This document shows, piece by piece, positions 41,700 to 51,058 of a stretch of DNA of 64,000 nucleotides. Within the stretch, counting starts at the first letter, position 1. The number at the start of each line of letters is the position of its first letter. A program made the translations under genes and the position numbers. The notes beneath the pieces are model-generated. The model had not been told where the DNA came from, did not search any database, and saw nothing but the letters and a program-made list of their open reading frames with translations. The DNA lies in the NCBI RefSeq assembly GCF_000422505.1, contig NZ_KE383866.1, forward strand, positions 186,001 through 250,000, in the 5' to 3' direction. This stretch comes from Paenibacillus pinihumi DSM 23905 = JCM 16419. GTDB lineage: Bacteria; Bacillota; Bacilli; Paenibacillales; Paenibacillaceae.

Positions 41700-42893
41700 T
41701 CATGAATCTTCATACAATTCTTCTTTATCCTCAGATAACATGATCATCACCTGTACGGCTCTCAAAACAAGCTCTGGCGTCATTTCTTCAACTCGCTGAA
41801 CATGCAGCAGCTTTGGGTACATCCCTCTGTATTCCTCGCGGATTGCAAGCACAAGATCGCCGTTCACGTTTAACGTTACCAACTCAATATGTTCCCATCT
41901 GACCAAGTAATGCTGTTGATCCAAGGCATTCTCTGCCTCAATGCCTTCAAGCTTGATCGGAGAGCTGCCTTCCGCATAGGAGATTTTCTCTGCCTTTGCC
42001 TCAGATGCCGGAGCCGCCCGGTGACTTTCGCTAATTGTGAGCTTGCGCGGCTGCCTGCTTGCTTCCCGCCAGGTAATAATCCCGGCAACAAGGACGAAAG
42101 CAAGCGCCGCCAGCCAGCCGCTCGAGGTTGCAGCCCATATGCCTATGGAAATTGCAGCAAGCAAAACCGCAAGCAGCCAAATGTGAAGCTCTTCCCGCCA
42201 TTTAGGGCCCGGATGATGTGTATTGCCGTCCGGATGTCCGGACAGTTGTTCCGTTGTCTGGGCATGCACATACGTATCCTGCTGCAGCGGAGCTTCGTCT
42301 TGCGGTTCCGGGGTAAGTCCTGTTTTAGGCAAATGCTCCCCGCCAAGGGTGTAAGCATCGGCACTCATTCCGCCTTGATCCGTCAACTTCGCGGAATTCG
42401 GATTCCTCCACAGATCCAGACAGGCTTCCACAGCTTTCAGGTATTCCAGCGGCTCACTGTAAAAGCTGAAAAACTGGACCAGCTCCAAATGGACAATCGG
42501 ATTCCGCTGCTCCCTCACATGGGAATATAACGTCTCCAGCCATTCCTTTATATGAGGAGCCAAACCCGGATAACGGGCCAGGACGGCGGGCAGGCAATGC
42601 CTCATCTGGCTCACTGCTTCATTCCATGGAATATGCCAATCCAAGGCTTCAAAAAAGGCAATCTGCTCAGGCAGCTCGTCAAGCTCCTCCTCTCCCATGG
42701 AAGCTGCATCAATCAAGGGCTTCAATTTTGCCCAGGCATCCAATAACTGCTGGCGATAGCCCTGATATTGACTTTCACTGATCAGACAAAACCATAGCGG
42801 CGCGAGAAAATTATTCGTTTCAAACGCTACGTCACCGTACTGTCCAACATCAGCCTCATCCTCATTAATAGTCAGAAACGTCCGGTTTCCCAT
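41700..42893 (-). CDS. Two-TM protein with N-terminal cytoplasmic domain, unknown function
   Basis: The product is 397 aa from the ATG at 42893 (GGGGAG 8 nt upstream). Residues 1-170 are soluble and helical with many Trp, Glu and Leu (ETNNFLAPLWFCLISESQYQ). After a linker come two close membrane segments (about residues 245-280). A C-terminal PH-like or WxL-type beta region follows (EYRGMYPKLLHVQRVEEMTP). The first ~30 residues (NRTFLTINEDEADVGQYG) look like a recurring domain in Bacillota, but I cannot name it. Function unknown. Confidence 0.7.
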   Translation of the reverse strand: MGNRTFLTINEDEADVGQYGDVAFETNNFLAPLWFCLISESQYQGYRQQLLDAWAKLKPLIDAASMGEEELDELPEQIAFFEALDWHIPWNEAVSQMRHCLPAVLARYPGLAPHIKEWLETLYSHVREQRNPIVHLELVQFFSFYSEPLEYLKAVEACLDLWRNPNSAKLTDQGGMSADAYTLGGEHLPKTGLTPEPQDEAPLQQDTYVHAQTTEQLSGHPDGNTHHPGPKWREELHIWLLAVLLAAISIGIWAATSSGWLAALAFVLVAGIITWREASRQPRKLTISESHRAAPASEAKAEKISYAEGSSPIKLEGIEAENALDQQHYLVRWEHIELVTLNVNGDLVLAIREEYRGMYPKLLHVQRVEEMTPELVLRAVQVMIMLSEDKEELYEDS

Positions 42894-43096
42894 GGCTTCA
42901 ACTCCCCGCATCTTACACTTCATTCAAGGGATGGGCAACAAATGCAACTCCCTCGGAAATCATGATATAATTAATAATAACAAGGTATAGAGCTGATTTG
43001 AATGCATAACCTGCTTGAAAGAAAAACAATTGTCAAACTATGGATACAGTCATAAATTTAAGCCGGACACACGATAAGGAAGGGGGATTGATCAAA

Positions 43097-43681
43097 TTGC
43101 TATATGCTTCAAAAGAGCCGATAGCCATCAGAAGTATGAAGGATAACGAACAGGATTTCACAACGCTGCATAATTGGCTAACCGATGCGAACGTCCTCAG
43201 CTACATAGAAGGACCCGGCACAAAATACACAATGGATAACATCATTGCCAAGTATGGTCCCCGGACAAAAGAAGCAAGTGATGTAAAGGCATGTATAATT
43301 GAGTTTGAAGGAAGGCATGTCGGTTATTTGCAGTTTTATAAGCTTACACAAGACGATATTAAACGATATGATGCCGGGAAAGATACTCTTCCGTATGGAA
43401 TCGATATTTTTATAGGGGAACATCAGTATTGGAATCAGGGTATTGGAACCCTTGCAATGAAGTGTATGCTTAAATATCTGGTTGTCCAATGTCAATCTGG
43501 AGAGATTTATGTAGACCCGCAAATCAGGAATGAACGGGCTATTAAAAGTTACGAAAAATGTGGTTTCCAGAAGGTAAAAATTTTGAAAAATCACGAGTTG
43601 TTTGATGGGACATATCAAGACAATCAGCTAATGCGCCTGTCATCGCAGGATTTTATGAACTCACAAAATGGATCGGAATAA
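43097..43681 (+). CDS. GNAT acetyltransferase resembling aminoglycoside 6'-N-acetyltransferases
   Basis: The product is 194 aa from a TTG at 43097 (AGGGGG 10 nt upstream); an ATG at 43040 in frame has no ribosome site. The order of motifs matches AAC(6') enzymes: PIAIRSMKDNEQDFTTLHNW, a YLQFYKL strand, IDIFIGEHQYWNQGIGTLAM as the acetyl-CoA loop, and VDPQIRNERAIKSYEKCGF. Members acetylate aminoglycosides, but many chromosomal relatives have no clear resistance role. I would not call resistance from sequence alone. It is a lone gene with a bidirectional terminator behind it. Confidence 0.8.
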   Translation: MLYASKEPIAIRSMKDNEQDFTTLHNWLTDANVLSYIEGPGTKYTMDNIIAKYGPRTKEASDVKACIIEFEGRHVGYLQFYKLTQDDIKRYDAGKDTLPYGIDIFIGEHQYWNQGIGTLAMKCMLKYLVVQCQSGEIYVDPQIRNERAIKSYEKCGFQKVKILKNHELFDGTYQDNQLMRLSSQDFMNSQNGSE

Positions 43682-43697
43682 TTTAACCTGCGTAACT

Positions 43698-43736
43698 TAA
43701 AACGGCCGTGATGGAAGCAACCTCGCAGCCGTTTTA
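43698..43736. terminator. Bidirectional terminator between convergent genes
   Basis: TAAAACGGC pairs with GCCGTTTTA; T-runs follow on both strands. It separates the acetyltransferase and HD genes. Confidence 0.75.
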
Positions 43737-43770
43737 TTTAGTAACGTTTATTTCTGTTCCATTCCGCCGA

Positions 43771-44505
43771 CTATCTTGCCAGGTTCACAGCATCCGGACT
43801 TTCCAGCTCCAGCTCGCTCTCCAATTGCCTGACGAACATCAGCATAAACTGGTGGCGTTCCTCGGCCAATTTCCGTCCCGGAGCCGTATGCATTCCATCT
43901 TTCAGGCGCAGCAGCTTCTCATAAAAATGCTGGTGTACCGAGCCCTTCGGACGTGTGCCCGGATCGAACCATGTATTTGCATTAATTTCGGCATCTTCCG
44001 CCAGCGGCAGCCCGTGGGCGCCGCCGAACATGAATGTGCGTGCAACACCGACTGCGCCAATCGCCTCAATCCGGTCGGCATCCTGCAAAATTTGCAGCAG
44101 AACAGGCAGGGCCAGCACATCTTCACCTTGATCTTGATCAAAATAATACTCTTCATGTCTCGCAATGGCAGCCAGCACATCTTCAAGCCCGTCTTTCCCT
44201 AGTGCTTCGGCAATCATTGAACCGAACTCCTGTCTCAAGGCTGCTATCGCTTCCGGCCCGTAATGCAATTGTCCGCTCTGCTTCTCTTCCTTGCGGTAAT
44301 AGTCATGGAGCAGCCCGGCTGTCATAGTTGGCTCCTTCTCCACCCCAAGCTCTTTTGCAATTGCCCCGGCCAATTCCATAACCCGTACGGCGTGCAGCAA
44401 GTCATGTCCTGTTGCATCATCATGCATCTTGGCGGCTACCTTCTCAATTACAGGTACCATCCAATCAGGCAGCTCTGTCCTTACGAAAGGAAAAGCATTC
44501 TTCAC
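43771..44505 (-). CDS. HD-domain phosphohydrolase (YedJ/YpgQ-like)
   Basis: The product is 244 aa. The HD metal site is visible: TGHDLLHAVRVMELA, GLLHDYYRKE (HD) and the later LQILQDADRIEAIGAVGVAR (Asp). The length and the sequence of these elements match YedJ/YpgQ-type nucleotide phosphohydrolases that act on dNTP or related triphosphates with metal. The exact substrate is unknown. The gene is alone, convergent with the acetyltransferase. Confidence 0.85.
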   Translation of the reverse strand: MKNAFPFVRTELPDWMVPVIEKVAAKMHDDATGHDLLHAVRVMELAGAIAKELGVEKEPTMTAGLLHDYYRKEEKQSGQLHYGPEAIAALRQEFGSMIAEALGKDGLEDVLAAIARHEEYYFDQDQGEDVLALPVLLQILQDADRIEAIGAVGVARTFMFGGAHGLPLAEDAEINANTWFDPGTRPKGSVHQHFYEKLLRLKDGMHTAPGRKLAEERHQFMLMFVRQLESELELESPDAVNLAR

Positions 44506-44612
44506 TCATAATCACTCCTTACAATTCCAAGTGAACGGAATACATCCCGTTATTCCAACACTGTCCGAATCATTTCCTCAACATGCTATCGTTCATTTTA
44601 CATAAGATCCGC

Positions 44613-45434
44613 TCATTTCGCCATCTCAACAGATGACCCCCAGCTCAGCCACTGATGCTGGCGCAGCAGCGTCATGCCGCCCAGATCGGCTGCGGTGATA
44701 TGGGACGGCTTTTCGCCGTAATGCATTAAATACATCCTGCTGCGGATTTCTTCAGGATACTCCAGCAACTGCTCCACGCTGGCATGGACCGGATTCGGGG
44801 TAAAGCAGGCATCATGGTAATAAGCCTCTATTCCTTGCTCATGCAGACGCTCCATCAGCCCGCGGTCAGCCTGTATATCCGAACTGTAAAAGAAAGATTC
44901 GCCAATAATAAGCGAACAACTGAACTTGGAAGGGACATGCTTTGTTTGCAGCCAGTACAGCTCCAGGGACGGCTTCGAAGCAGTTATCGTATCCGCAGCA
45001 TCTCTCCCATTCGCTTCCTGATGCTCTGTAAAGGTAAACGCCTCCCCTTCTTCCACCCATTGCACTTCGAAATAATCCTCCAATGAAGTTTTATTCCCTG
45101 CCGTATTTTCCAGCGTCCCGCGCAGCGTATGATTCCAGATCAATGGACGCATGGGAGAGGGAAGGATGAGCTTCATTTTGCGGTTAGCCGCGTATGCACC
45201 ATATAATGCAGCCTCGTCAAGACCGCCGCAATGATCATAGTGAAGATGCGTAATAAAGATGGCTTCTATATCCTCAAAACCAAGCCCGATTTCGCGAAGG
45301 CTATGCCACACGGTTGTTCCGCAATCAATCAGATAAAGCTTGCCTCCTGTTTTGAGCAAGGCATTGTTTTGATGGGTAGATTTGACAAATCCGTTGCCGA
45401 CACCAAGCATCATGATTTCAAATGCCCGGCTCAT
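44613..45434 (-). CDS. Metallo-beta-lactamase-fold hydrolase co-translated with an ECF ATPase
   Basis: The product is 273 aa. The ATG at 45434 overlaps the ATPase stop (ATGA), and AGGAGGAG lies upstream, so it is coupled to the transporter. The zinc signature reads FITHLHYDHCGGLDEA (HxHxDH); two further His and one Asp lie in the second half (YYHDACF and MHYGEKPSH). The closest groups by eye are small MBL hydrolases related to RNase Z/PhnP. It probably hydrolyses the transported compound or a related ester, since its position at the end of an ECF operon is conserved by coupling. Substrate unknown. Confidence 0.85.
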   Translation of the reverse strand: MSRAFEIMMLGVGNGFVKSTHQNNALLKTGGKLYLIDCGTTVWHSLREIGLGFEDIEAIFITHLHYDHCGGLDEAALYGAYAANRKMKLILPSPMRPLIWNHTLRGTLENTAGNKTSLEDYFEVQWVEEGEAFTFTEHQEANGRDAADTITASKPSLELYWLQTKHVPSKFSCSLIIGESFFYSSDIQADRGLMERLHEQGIEAYYHDACFTPNPVHASVEQLLEYPEEIRSRMYLMHYGEKPSHITAADLGGMTLLRQHQWLSWGSSVEMAK

Positions 45435-47179
45435 GACACTCCTCCTGAAGCTTCCGCTGGTGTTCCTCTTGTCTCTATGCACGCCATAGCTTCAACAAAT
45501 TCATCCGAAGTCAATGCAGGCGACTGCCATCCAAGCAGCCGGGTCAATTCAACGACAGGCGGTGCGCTGATGTTGAACCGGCTTAACTCTTCTGCGCCGC
45601 GCGTGAAGACCGTTCTCGTCGCCTCATCCCATACAATCTGTCCGCCCGACAGCAAGATTGTCCTTGGGATATAATCAGCGACTACCCGCATATCATGGGT
45701 TAGCATAATAATCGTATGACCTTGCTGCCACAAGTTGCAGATATGCTTCATTAATTCTCTGCAGCGAACCGAATCCAGCCCTGTTGTCGGCTCGTCCAGA
45801 ATGATCACATCCGGCTCCATAGCCAGTACAGAAGCAATGGCAACCCTTCTGCGCTCTCCGCGGCTCAAAAAATGCGGATGCTCCTGCAAGTAGGCATCGA
45901 TCTGCAATAATGCCGACACTTCCCTGACCTTGGCGTCAATCTCCTGTGAGCCCAGCTTCTGCACCCGCAATCCGTAAGCAATTTCGTCATATACGGTCCG
46001 GGCCACGAACTGGTAATCCGGATTCTGGAAGACAAAGCCGATATGCCGCACCCGCTCCTGAGCCCGGTATTGTGCCGATGGCTTGTTATGAATCAGGACT
46101 TCCCCGCTTTGCGGCTTCAGCAGTCCCGTAATCAGCTTGCACAAAGTCGATTTGCCAGCCCCGTTCTGTCCGATCACCGCAACAAACTCCCCGCGGCTGA
46201 TTTTTAAATCCATAGGCTTGATCGTCAGCTCTTCCTCATGCTTCCGGTAACGGAACATGACCCGTTTAAGCTCAATAATCGGTGAAGCAGAGTTTTCGCC
46301 TATCGGAGTCTCAGACACCAGACGGCCCGGACTACCAGCCTTACGGCTATCATTCAGAGCTGCCTGCAGCTCCATGACCGTCAGCGGATCGGCACTGCTG
46401 CCATCCCGGCCGGCAATCCGTACCCCGGTTCTCCGTGCCAGTTCCACAATTTGCGGCATCGGAAGCCGCTTCCCGATATCAGGTACATCGTACAATTTGG
46501 ACGGCGGAACGTCTGCAATAATCTGGCCCTCTGCCACGACGACGACACGGTCGGCATAAGGAAGCGTTACATCCAGGTTATGATCGACAAATACTATCGT
46601 ATAGCCCCATTTGCGGTGAAGCTCGTGAATCGTCTCTAGCACCATCTCTTTGCCTGCCGGGTCAAGCTCGGCAGTCGGCTCGTCCAGGACGATGACCTTC
46701 GGCCTCATCATCAGGCATGCCGCGATGGCGACCCGCTGCTTTTGCCCTCCGGAAAGCTCCAGTGTCGACCGGAGCAAAAGCGGCTTGATATGGGTCCGTT
46801 CAGCCACCTCCTCCAGTCTCCGGTCGATCTCATCCGCGGCCACCCCCATATTTTCCAGCGCGAAGGTCAACTCTTCCTTCACGGTTCCGCGAACAAGCTG
46901 CCATTCGGGGTCCTGCAGTACCGTTCCGACTATCGAGATCAGCTCATAAGGGTATACCTGTGCGACTTCGATTCCATCGACGACGACCTTTCCCTCAATT
47001 TCTGAGCCTTGCAGCTCATTGGGAATCAGACCGTTAATGGAGAAGCACAGCGTCGATTTACCGCCCCCGCTGGGCCCGGTCACGAATACGAACTCTCCCT
47101 CACGGATATGAAGATTCAGCTTGCGCAGCAGCACATCTTTGGCTGCATACCGGCAGCTGTAATTGTGAAAATGAATCAT
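45431..47179 (-). CDS. ECF transporter ATPase, fused A-A' (two ABC domains)
   Basis: The product is 582 aa from the ATG at 47179; the frame begins upstream at 47197 inside the T gene. Two complete ABC ATPases occur in tandem. Domain 1 has Walker A GPSGGGKST, signature LSGGQKQR and Walker B VIVLDEPTAELD. Domain 2 has GQNGAGKST, LSRGERRR and VIILDEPTTGLD, linked by ~60 residues. This single-protein A-A' form drives Group I/II ECF vitamin importers. The order S, T, A and the overlap with the MBL gene show one operon. The transported substrate is not evident. Confidence 0.9.
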   Translation of the reverse strand: MIHFHNYSCRYAAKDVLLRKLNLHIREGEFVFVTGPSGGGKSTLCFSINGLIPNELQGSEIEGKVVVDGIEVAQVYPYELISIVGTVLQDPEWQLVRGTVKEELTFALENMGVAADEIDRRLEEVAERTHIKPLLLRSTLELSGGQKQRVAIAACLMMRPKVIVLDEPTAELDPAGKEMVLETIHELHRKWGYTIVFVDHNLDVTLPYADRVVVVAEGQIIADVPPSKLYDVPDIGKRLPMPQIVELARRTGVRIAGRDGSSADPLTVMELQAALNDSRKAGSPGRLVSETPIGENSASPIIELKRVMFRYRKHEEELTIKPMDLKISRGEFVAVIGQNGAGKSTLCKLITGLLKPQSGEVLIHNKPSAQYRAQERVRHIGFVFQNPDYQFVARTVYDEIAYGLRVQKLGSQEIDAKVREVSALLQIDAYLQEHPHFLSRGERRRVAIASVLAMEPDVIILDEPTTGLDSVRCRELMKHICNLWQQGHTIIMLTHDMRVVADYIPRTILLSGGQIVWDEATRTVFTRGAEELSRFNISAPPVVELTRLLGWQSPALTSDEFVEAMACIETRGTPAEASGGVS

Positions 47180-47196
47180 CTCTCTCACCCCATACA

Positions 47197-47976
47197 CTAT
47201 AAGTCATATATAGAGCGAACCGCGAGCCAGATGGCAAGCACGATTACGGCTCCCCCGATCATTCTTCTATCCAGCACCGTCAATTGAGGATTATAATAGT
47301 AGGTTCGCTTGTTTTTGCGGCCTACCCCCTTCAGCGTAAGCGCATAGCTTGTCGTTCTGAAACGCTTGAGGAATACGAACAACACCGGAATCAATACACT
47401 TGCAAACCGCTTCGTTCTTGTCCATAAGCTTCCCGATCGGAAATCCGCGCCTCTCACATATTGCGCATCCATAACGGTTTTGACATCGAAGATCATCATG
47501 CTCCAATAGCGGAGTGTCAGTGCCGCTGATAAAGTAACAAATTCGGGCAACCCGAACTTTTTAAGTCCAATGACTACATCTTCATCGTTTGTTGTAAAAA
47601 GAATAATGAAGAACAGCAAACACCATATAATCGTCCGCAGAAAAAGCAGCACCGCATAATTCAGATTGCCGGACGAAATTTGAAATATCCAATAGCCCAA
47701 ATCTACACGGGCGTAGACCTCGCCGCCCATATCTGCGAAGAAATACGACAGACTCATCGAAATGGCAATGATGATTACCGGAATCAACAGCAGGCGCTGC
47801 TGCCGGGGAGGACGGATGTATGCAATCAAGGATAAGCTTATGAACAGCATGACAAGCAAACTTGATACTTTATCCATCAAAAATGGCATGATGCTCAAAA
47901 TTAAGCCAAATGTCAGAATTTTCGTAAAGCCGTGCATGTAATGCAAAAGTGAATTCGAAGGATAATATAGCTTCAT
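47197..47976 (-). CDS. ECF transporter T component
   Basis: The product is 259 aa with about five to six membrane segments in the first 200 residues. The coupling region QYVRGADFRSGSLWTR and LKRFRTTSYALTLKGVGRKN fits the T component (CbiQ/EcfT family) that links the S protein to the ATPases. It begins 16 nt before the S gene stop on the minus strand and overlaps the ATPase region, consistent with one operon. Confidence 0.9.
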   Translation of the reverse strand: MKLYYPSNSLLHYMHGFTKILTFGLILSIMPFLMDKVSSLLVMLFISLSLIAYIRPPRQQRLLLIPVIIIAISMSLSYFFADMGGEVYARVDLGYWIFQISSGNLNYAVLLFLRTIIWCLLFFIILFTTNDEDVVIGLKKFGLPEFVTLSAALTLRYWSMMIFDVKTVMDAQYVRGADFRSGSLWTRTKRFASVLIPVLFVFLKRFRTTSYALTLKGVGRKNKRTYYYNPQLTVLDRRMIGGAVIVLAIWLAVRSIYDL

Positions 47977-47992
47977 CGTCGTTTCCCTTCTC

Positions 47993-48583
47993 TTAACCTA
48001 GAAATCTTTTGAAAAAGAGGCCGGATTTATTCATATAGTCAGACATCCATGCAAACAATAACGGACTGAATACCGCCGCTGTCAATGTGTTGCTTACTTG
48101 CATCCACAGCCAGATTGTGCCCCATACAACATTGGCCGGCATTTTCTGAATCAGCACGAGGTTGAGCGCAACAAGGGCAGTAGCCGCAACCATCCCTGCA
48201 ACGACCGCAGCAACAAAACGTACTTTGTCTTTTGCACTGTCGAATCCAATCTTGCGGTAAGCAATGCCCGGGACGAACCCCATAATAAATTGGGCCAGCA
48301 GCGCAAAAGGAAAGATAGCCGGATTCATGCCAACGACAACCATGGACAAAATATTGCCGAGCACAAGTCCGGCAGAGCCCCAGATGCCAAACCAGATGCC
48401 AAATAGCGGAGCAAAAATCGCAGCCGGGTACAAGACCTGAATCGTACCGAGCTTGATCGGAACAAAGCGGGAAATATAAATCGTTGCCCCGAAAATCAGT
48501 GCGCTGATCACTGTCGCCACAATATGGCGCGCCGAGATGCCTTTATTTTTCAACCCTGCATTCATCATTTGAGTCTGCTGCAT
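47993..48583 (-). CDS. ECF transporter S component (substrate unknown)
   Basis: The product is 196 aa, AGGAGTG upstream. Six membrane segments are visible, with KLGTIQVLYPAAIFAPLFG and WFGIWGSAGLVLGNIL in the middle and FALLAQFIMGFVPG near the end, the pattern of ECF S components. I cannot place it in a known substrate class (riboflavin, thiamine, biotin, cobalamin or tryptophan type), so the ligand is open. A Crp/Fnr regulator lies 13 nt upstream, and an MBL hydrolase ends the operon. Confidence 0.85.
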   Translation of the reverse strand: MQQTQMMNAGLKNKGISARHIVATVISALIFGATIYISRFVPIKLGTIQVLYPAAIFAPLFGIWFGIWGSAGLVLGNILSMVVVGMNPAIFPFALLAQFIMGFVPGIAYRKIGFDSAKDKVRFVAAVVAGMVAATALVALNLVLIQKMPANVVWGTIWLWMQVSNTLTAAVFSPLLFAWMSDYMNKSGLFFKRFLG

Positions 48584-48595
48584 ATTTCAACACTC

Positions 48596-49303
48596 CTAAT
48601 GTAGGTTTTCGATTTCTTCCAGTTCCTTGGCGATGAAATACCGGCTCGTTTCATTGCATATAATCTGATTTTTCTTGACATAAATCACTTGCCTGTCCCG
48701 CAGTTCCTTGAGTACCCGGTTGACGCTGCGCAGCGTAACGCCCCATTGTGCCGCCAGTTCTTCACGGGAAATGGTGGCAATAAACGCCACGTGCTCATTA
48801 AAATTGTAATGCTCGATCTGCCGGTATAAAAAACGGAGCAGCTTATGCCGTAAAGACATCGATACCTGATCGATCGACTTTCTGGAACCCGCATATAGCT
48901 TCTCGGCAAGCTGGGTGGTCAGAAACTGCAGAAATTGATTATCAGCAGCAAACCATTTCCGGTACATTTCCACCCTTAGAGCAAGCATTACAGACTTCGT
49001 CAATGCAGTTGTTGTGCAAATGTATGCCCGCCCTGTAGCAAGCTCGATATCACTGATCATCTCTCCGGGCGTTAAATAGGCAATCAGCAGCTTGCTTCCA
49101 TCTTCAGCCGTATGTTCGGCCTTGACCGTTCCTTCAAGCAGGACATAAAAACAGACCGGTGTGCCTTCCTGCTCGCAAATCACGTCTCCCGGCCGATAAT
49201 TTCGCACTTCCCAGTGACTGCGCAACTCCTGCGGCATCCCGCCAAGCATCTTTTTCAGCCAGTTGTGTTTATGGATCAGGTTATCCAGAGCAGCCTTGTC
49301 CAC
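48596..49303 (-). CDS. Crp/Fnr-family transcriptional regulator
   Basis: The product is 235 aa from a GTG at 49303 (a TTG one codon earlier is closer to the GGGGG site). Residues 25-125 form the cyclic-nucleotide-binding-like barrel (RNYRPGDVICEQEGTPVCFY then VLLEGTVKAEHTAEDGSKLL). The C-terminal winged helix contains REELAAQWGVTLRSVNRVLK. No Cys cluster for an iron-sulfur sensor is seen, so it is not an Fnr type by residues. It sits directly upstream of the ECF operon in the same direction and is very likely its regulator. Confidence 0.9.
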   Translation of the reverse strand: MDKAALDNLIHKHNWLKKMLGGMPQELRSHWEVRNYRPGDVICEQEGTPVCFYVLLEGTVKAEHTAEDGSKLLIAYLTPGEMISDIELATGRAYICTTTALTKSVMLALRVEMYRKWFAADNQFLQFLTTQLAEKLYAGSRKSIDQVSMSLRHKLLRFLYRQIEHYNFNEHVAFIATISREELAAQWGVTLRSVNRVLKELRDRQVIYVKKNQIICNETSRYFIAKELEEIENLH

Positions 49304-49364
49304 CAAGCAACCCCCAATTTTATAGTGATATCCTTATAATGGGGAAATCGGACAGTATTTCATA

Positions 49365-49835
49365 CTACTTGAGTAAATAGCTTTCTGCCTGCCGGTCAAA
49401 CAATTGCTGCGCTGCCCGGGCGATCCCGGGCGGGATTGGCTGCGTGCTCAGATCAGCCTCCGTCATCCAGACGGCATCCTCAACCATTTCTTTTCGTTCG
49501 CCAACCGCGACCCCTGCATAAATGAAATCAATATGATCATGTTCATCATCAATAGCTTCCACTTGAATACAGATCGGAATGGCTAGCGCGGTCCCCCCTT
49601 CCTCCTCGATCTGTCCGGCGGAATCGGAGAGAAGGCGGATATCATATCCGGTCTCTTCCCTCACCTCACGAATGGCGGCTTCATCCGGCGTCTCATTTAA
49701 TTCCAGATGGCCACCTGGCGGCAGATACTGTCCCGGGAATGGCGGCTTCCTTCGCAGGACAAAAAGCATGGCATCCCTCTGTTCATTCCATACATATACA
49801 GTTGCGCAAAACTCCTTGCGGCGCTCTTTGTTCAA
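49365..49835 (-). CDS. Nudix hydrolase
   Basis: The product is 156 aa from a TTG at 49835, chosen because GGGGAGGTGAG lies 6 nt before it; the frame is open to 49928. The Nudix box is GGHLELNETPDEAAIREVRE followed by ETGYDI. It starts ERRKEFCATVYVWNEQRD and continues with FVLRRKPPFPGQYLPPGGHL. Such small Nudix proteins hydrolyse dNTPs, capped RNA or NDP-sugars. A lone gene, divergent from a LysR gene. Confidence 0.85.
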   Translation of the reverse strand: MNKERRKEFCATVYVWNEQRDAMLFVLRRKPPFPGQYLPPGGHLELNETPDEAAIREVREETGYDIRLLSDSAGQIEEEGGTALAIPICIQVEAIDDEHDHIDFIYAGVAVGERKEMVEDAVWMTEADLSTQPIPPGIARAAQQLFDRQAESYLLK

Positions 49836-50089
49836 TTGCTCACCTCCCCGGCTGCTGTAAATCCAGCTCGTAACTTGATTGTATTCACTGCACGAGCAGC
49901 AAAAAAGGACAAACGTCCAATTAAACAAAAGATTTACATAGTGTATGATTTGATTTTACAATTTGGCCTGAAAAGGCGATTGCACAAGTTATGCGTCCGG
50001 ATTCGTACACTGGTGTCTTTGCTCCGGTTCCACTATAATACGAGTATGGTCATACAAGAGATGAATACGTTTCATAGGAGCTATAGATC

Positions 50090-50971
50090 ATGTCTATGAA
50101 TAATTTTGAGTTATACAAGGTCTTCTACTGGGCCGCCAAGACTGGCAGTCTGACCAAAGCAGCCAAGACATTATTTCTCACACAGCCAAGTGTCAGCCAC
50201 GCGATCAAGCAGTTGGAAGACAGCTTTGGCGTAGCCTTATTCTCGCGCAATTCCAAGGGAGTGTCCTTGACGCCCGAGGGCGCCACACTATATTCGTATA
50301 TTGAGCAATCCCATATCCTGATCGGACTAGCGGAGGAAAAAATGGCTGAGCTTAAAAAGCTGGACAGCGGCGAACTGCGCATTGGCGGCAGTGACTCGCT
50401 GTTCAAGCATTATTTGCTCCCTTATCTGGAAGCCTTTCATGACGAGCATCCGGGCATCAAGCTGCAACTGATTCACGGGACAACTCCCGAGATTATTACG
50501 TTCCTGAAGGAAGGACGGATTGATCTTGGTGTTGTGCGCATGCCGATCGTTGATCCCCAACTTGAAGTGCGCGAAGGCATTCAACTGCGGGACTGCTTCG
50601 TTGCCGGTTCCCGTTATGCCGAACTGAAGGGCCAGCTGCTGTCAATGGAACAGCTCCTCGAATATCCGATTATCCTGTTTTCGCGGAACAGCAGAGCCCG
50701 AAAGGCTGTAAACGATCTGTTCAACAGCCACGGCCACGATCTTAAGCCTGGCATCGAGGTCGGAAGCGTCGATCTGCTCATTGAGCTGGCGCGCAAGGGA
50801 CTGGGCATCTCCTTTATTACACGAGAGTTCGTATCCAGGGAACTGGAGGAAGGCTCACTCTTCGAAGTCAAGCTCGATGTGAAAATGCCTGTTGCCCAAG
50901 TAGGTATCATGACACTGCGTAATATCCCCCTTACCCAGGCAGCCAGCGAATTCCTCGGGCGTATCGGTTAG
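50090..50971 (+). CDS. LysR-family transcriptional regulator
   Basis: The product is 293 aa, GGAG 9 nt before the ATG. The helix-turn-helix reads KTGSLTKAAKTLFLTQPSVS then HAIKQLEDSFGVALF. The effector domain follows with GGSDSLFKHYLLPYLEAFHD. The target is unknown; the divergent Nudix gene (start 49835) is the nearest candidate. It ends with a strong terminator at 51004-51058. Confidence 0.9.
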   Translation: MSMNNFELYKVFYWAAKTGSLTKAAKTLFLTQPSVSHAIKQLEDSFGVALFSRNSKGVSLTPEGATLYSYIEQSHILIGLAEEKMAELKKLDSGELRIGGSDSLFKHYLLPYLEAFHDEHPGIKLQLIHGTTPEIITFLKEGRIDLGVVRMPIVDPQLEVREGIQLRDCFVAGSRYAELKGQLLSMEQLLEYPIILFSRNSRARKAVNDLFNSHGHDLKPGIEVGSVDLLIELARKGLGISFITREFVSRELEEGSLFEVKLDVKMPVAQVGIMTLRNIPLTQAASEFLGRIG

Positions 50972-51003
50972 TCAGGTTTACCTTGAATTTCAATTGCCAA
51001 TTT

Positions 51004-51058
51004 AAAAAGGACAGTACCCGGTGAGCAGCATACTGCTGCGTCTGGCACTGTCCTTTTT
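51004..51058 (+). terminator. Intrinsic terminator after the LysR gene
   Basis: AAAAAGGACAGT pairs with ACTGTCCTTTTT; the loop contains an inner GAGCAGCA/TGCTGC stem. Confidence 0.85.
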
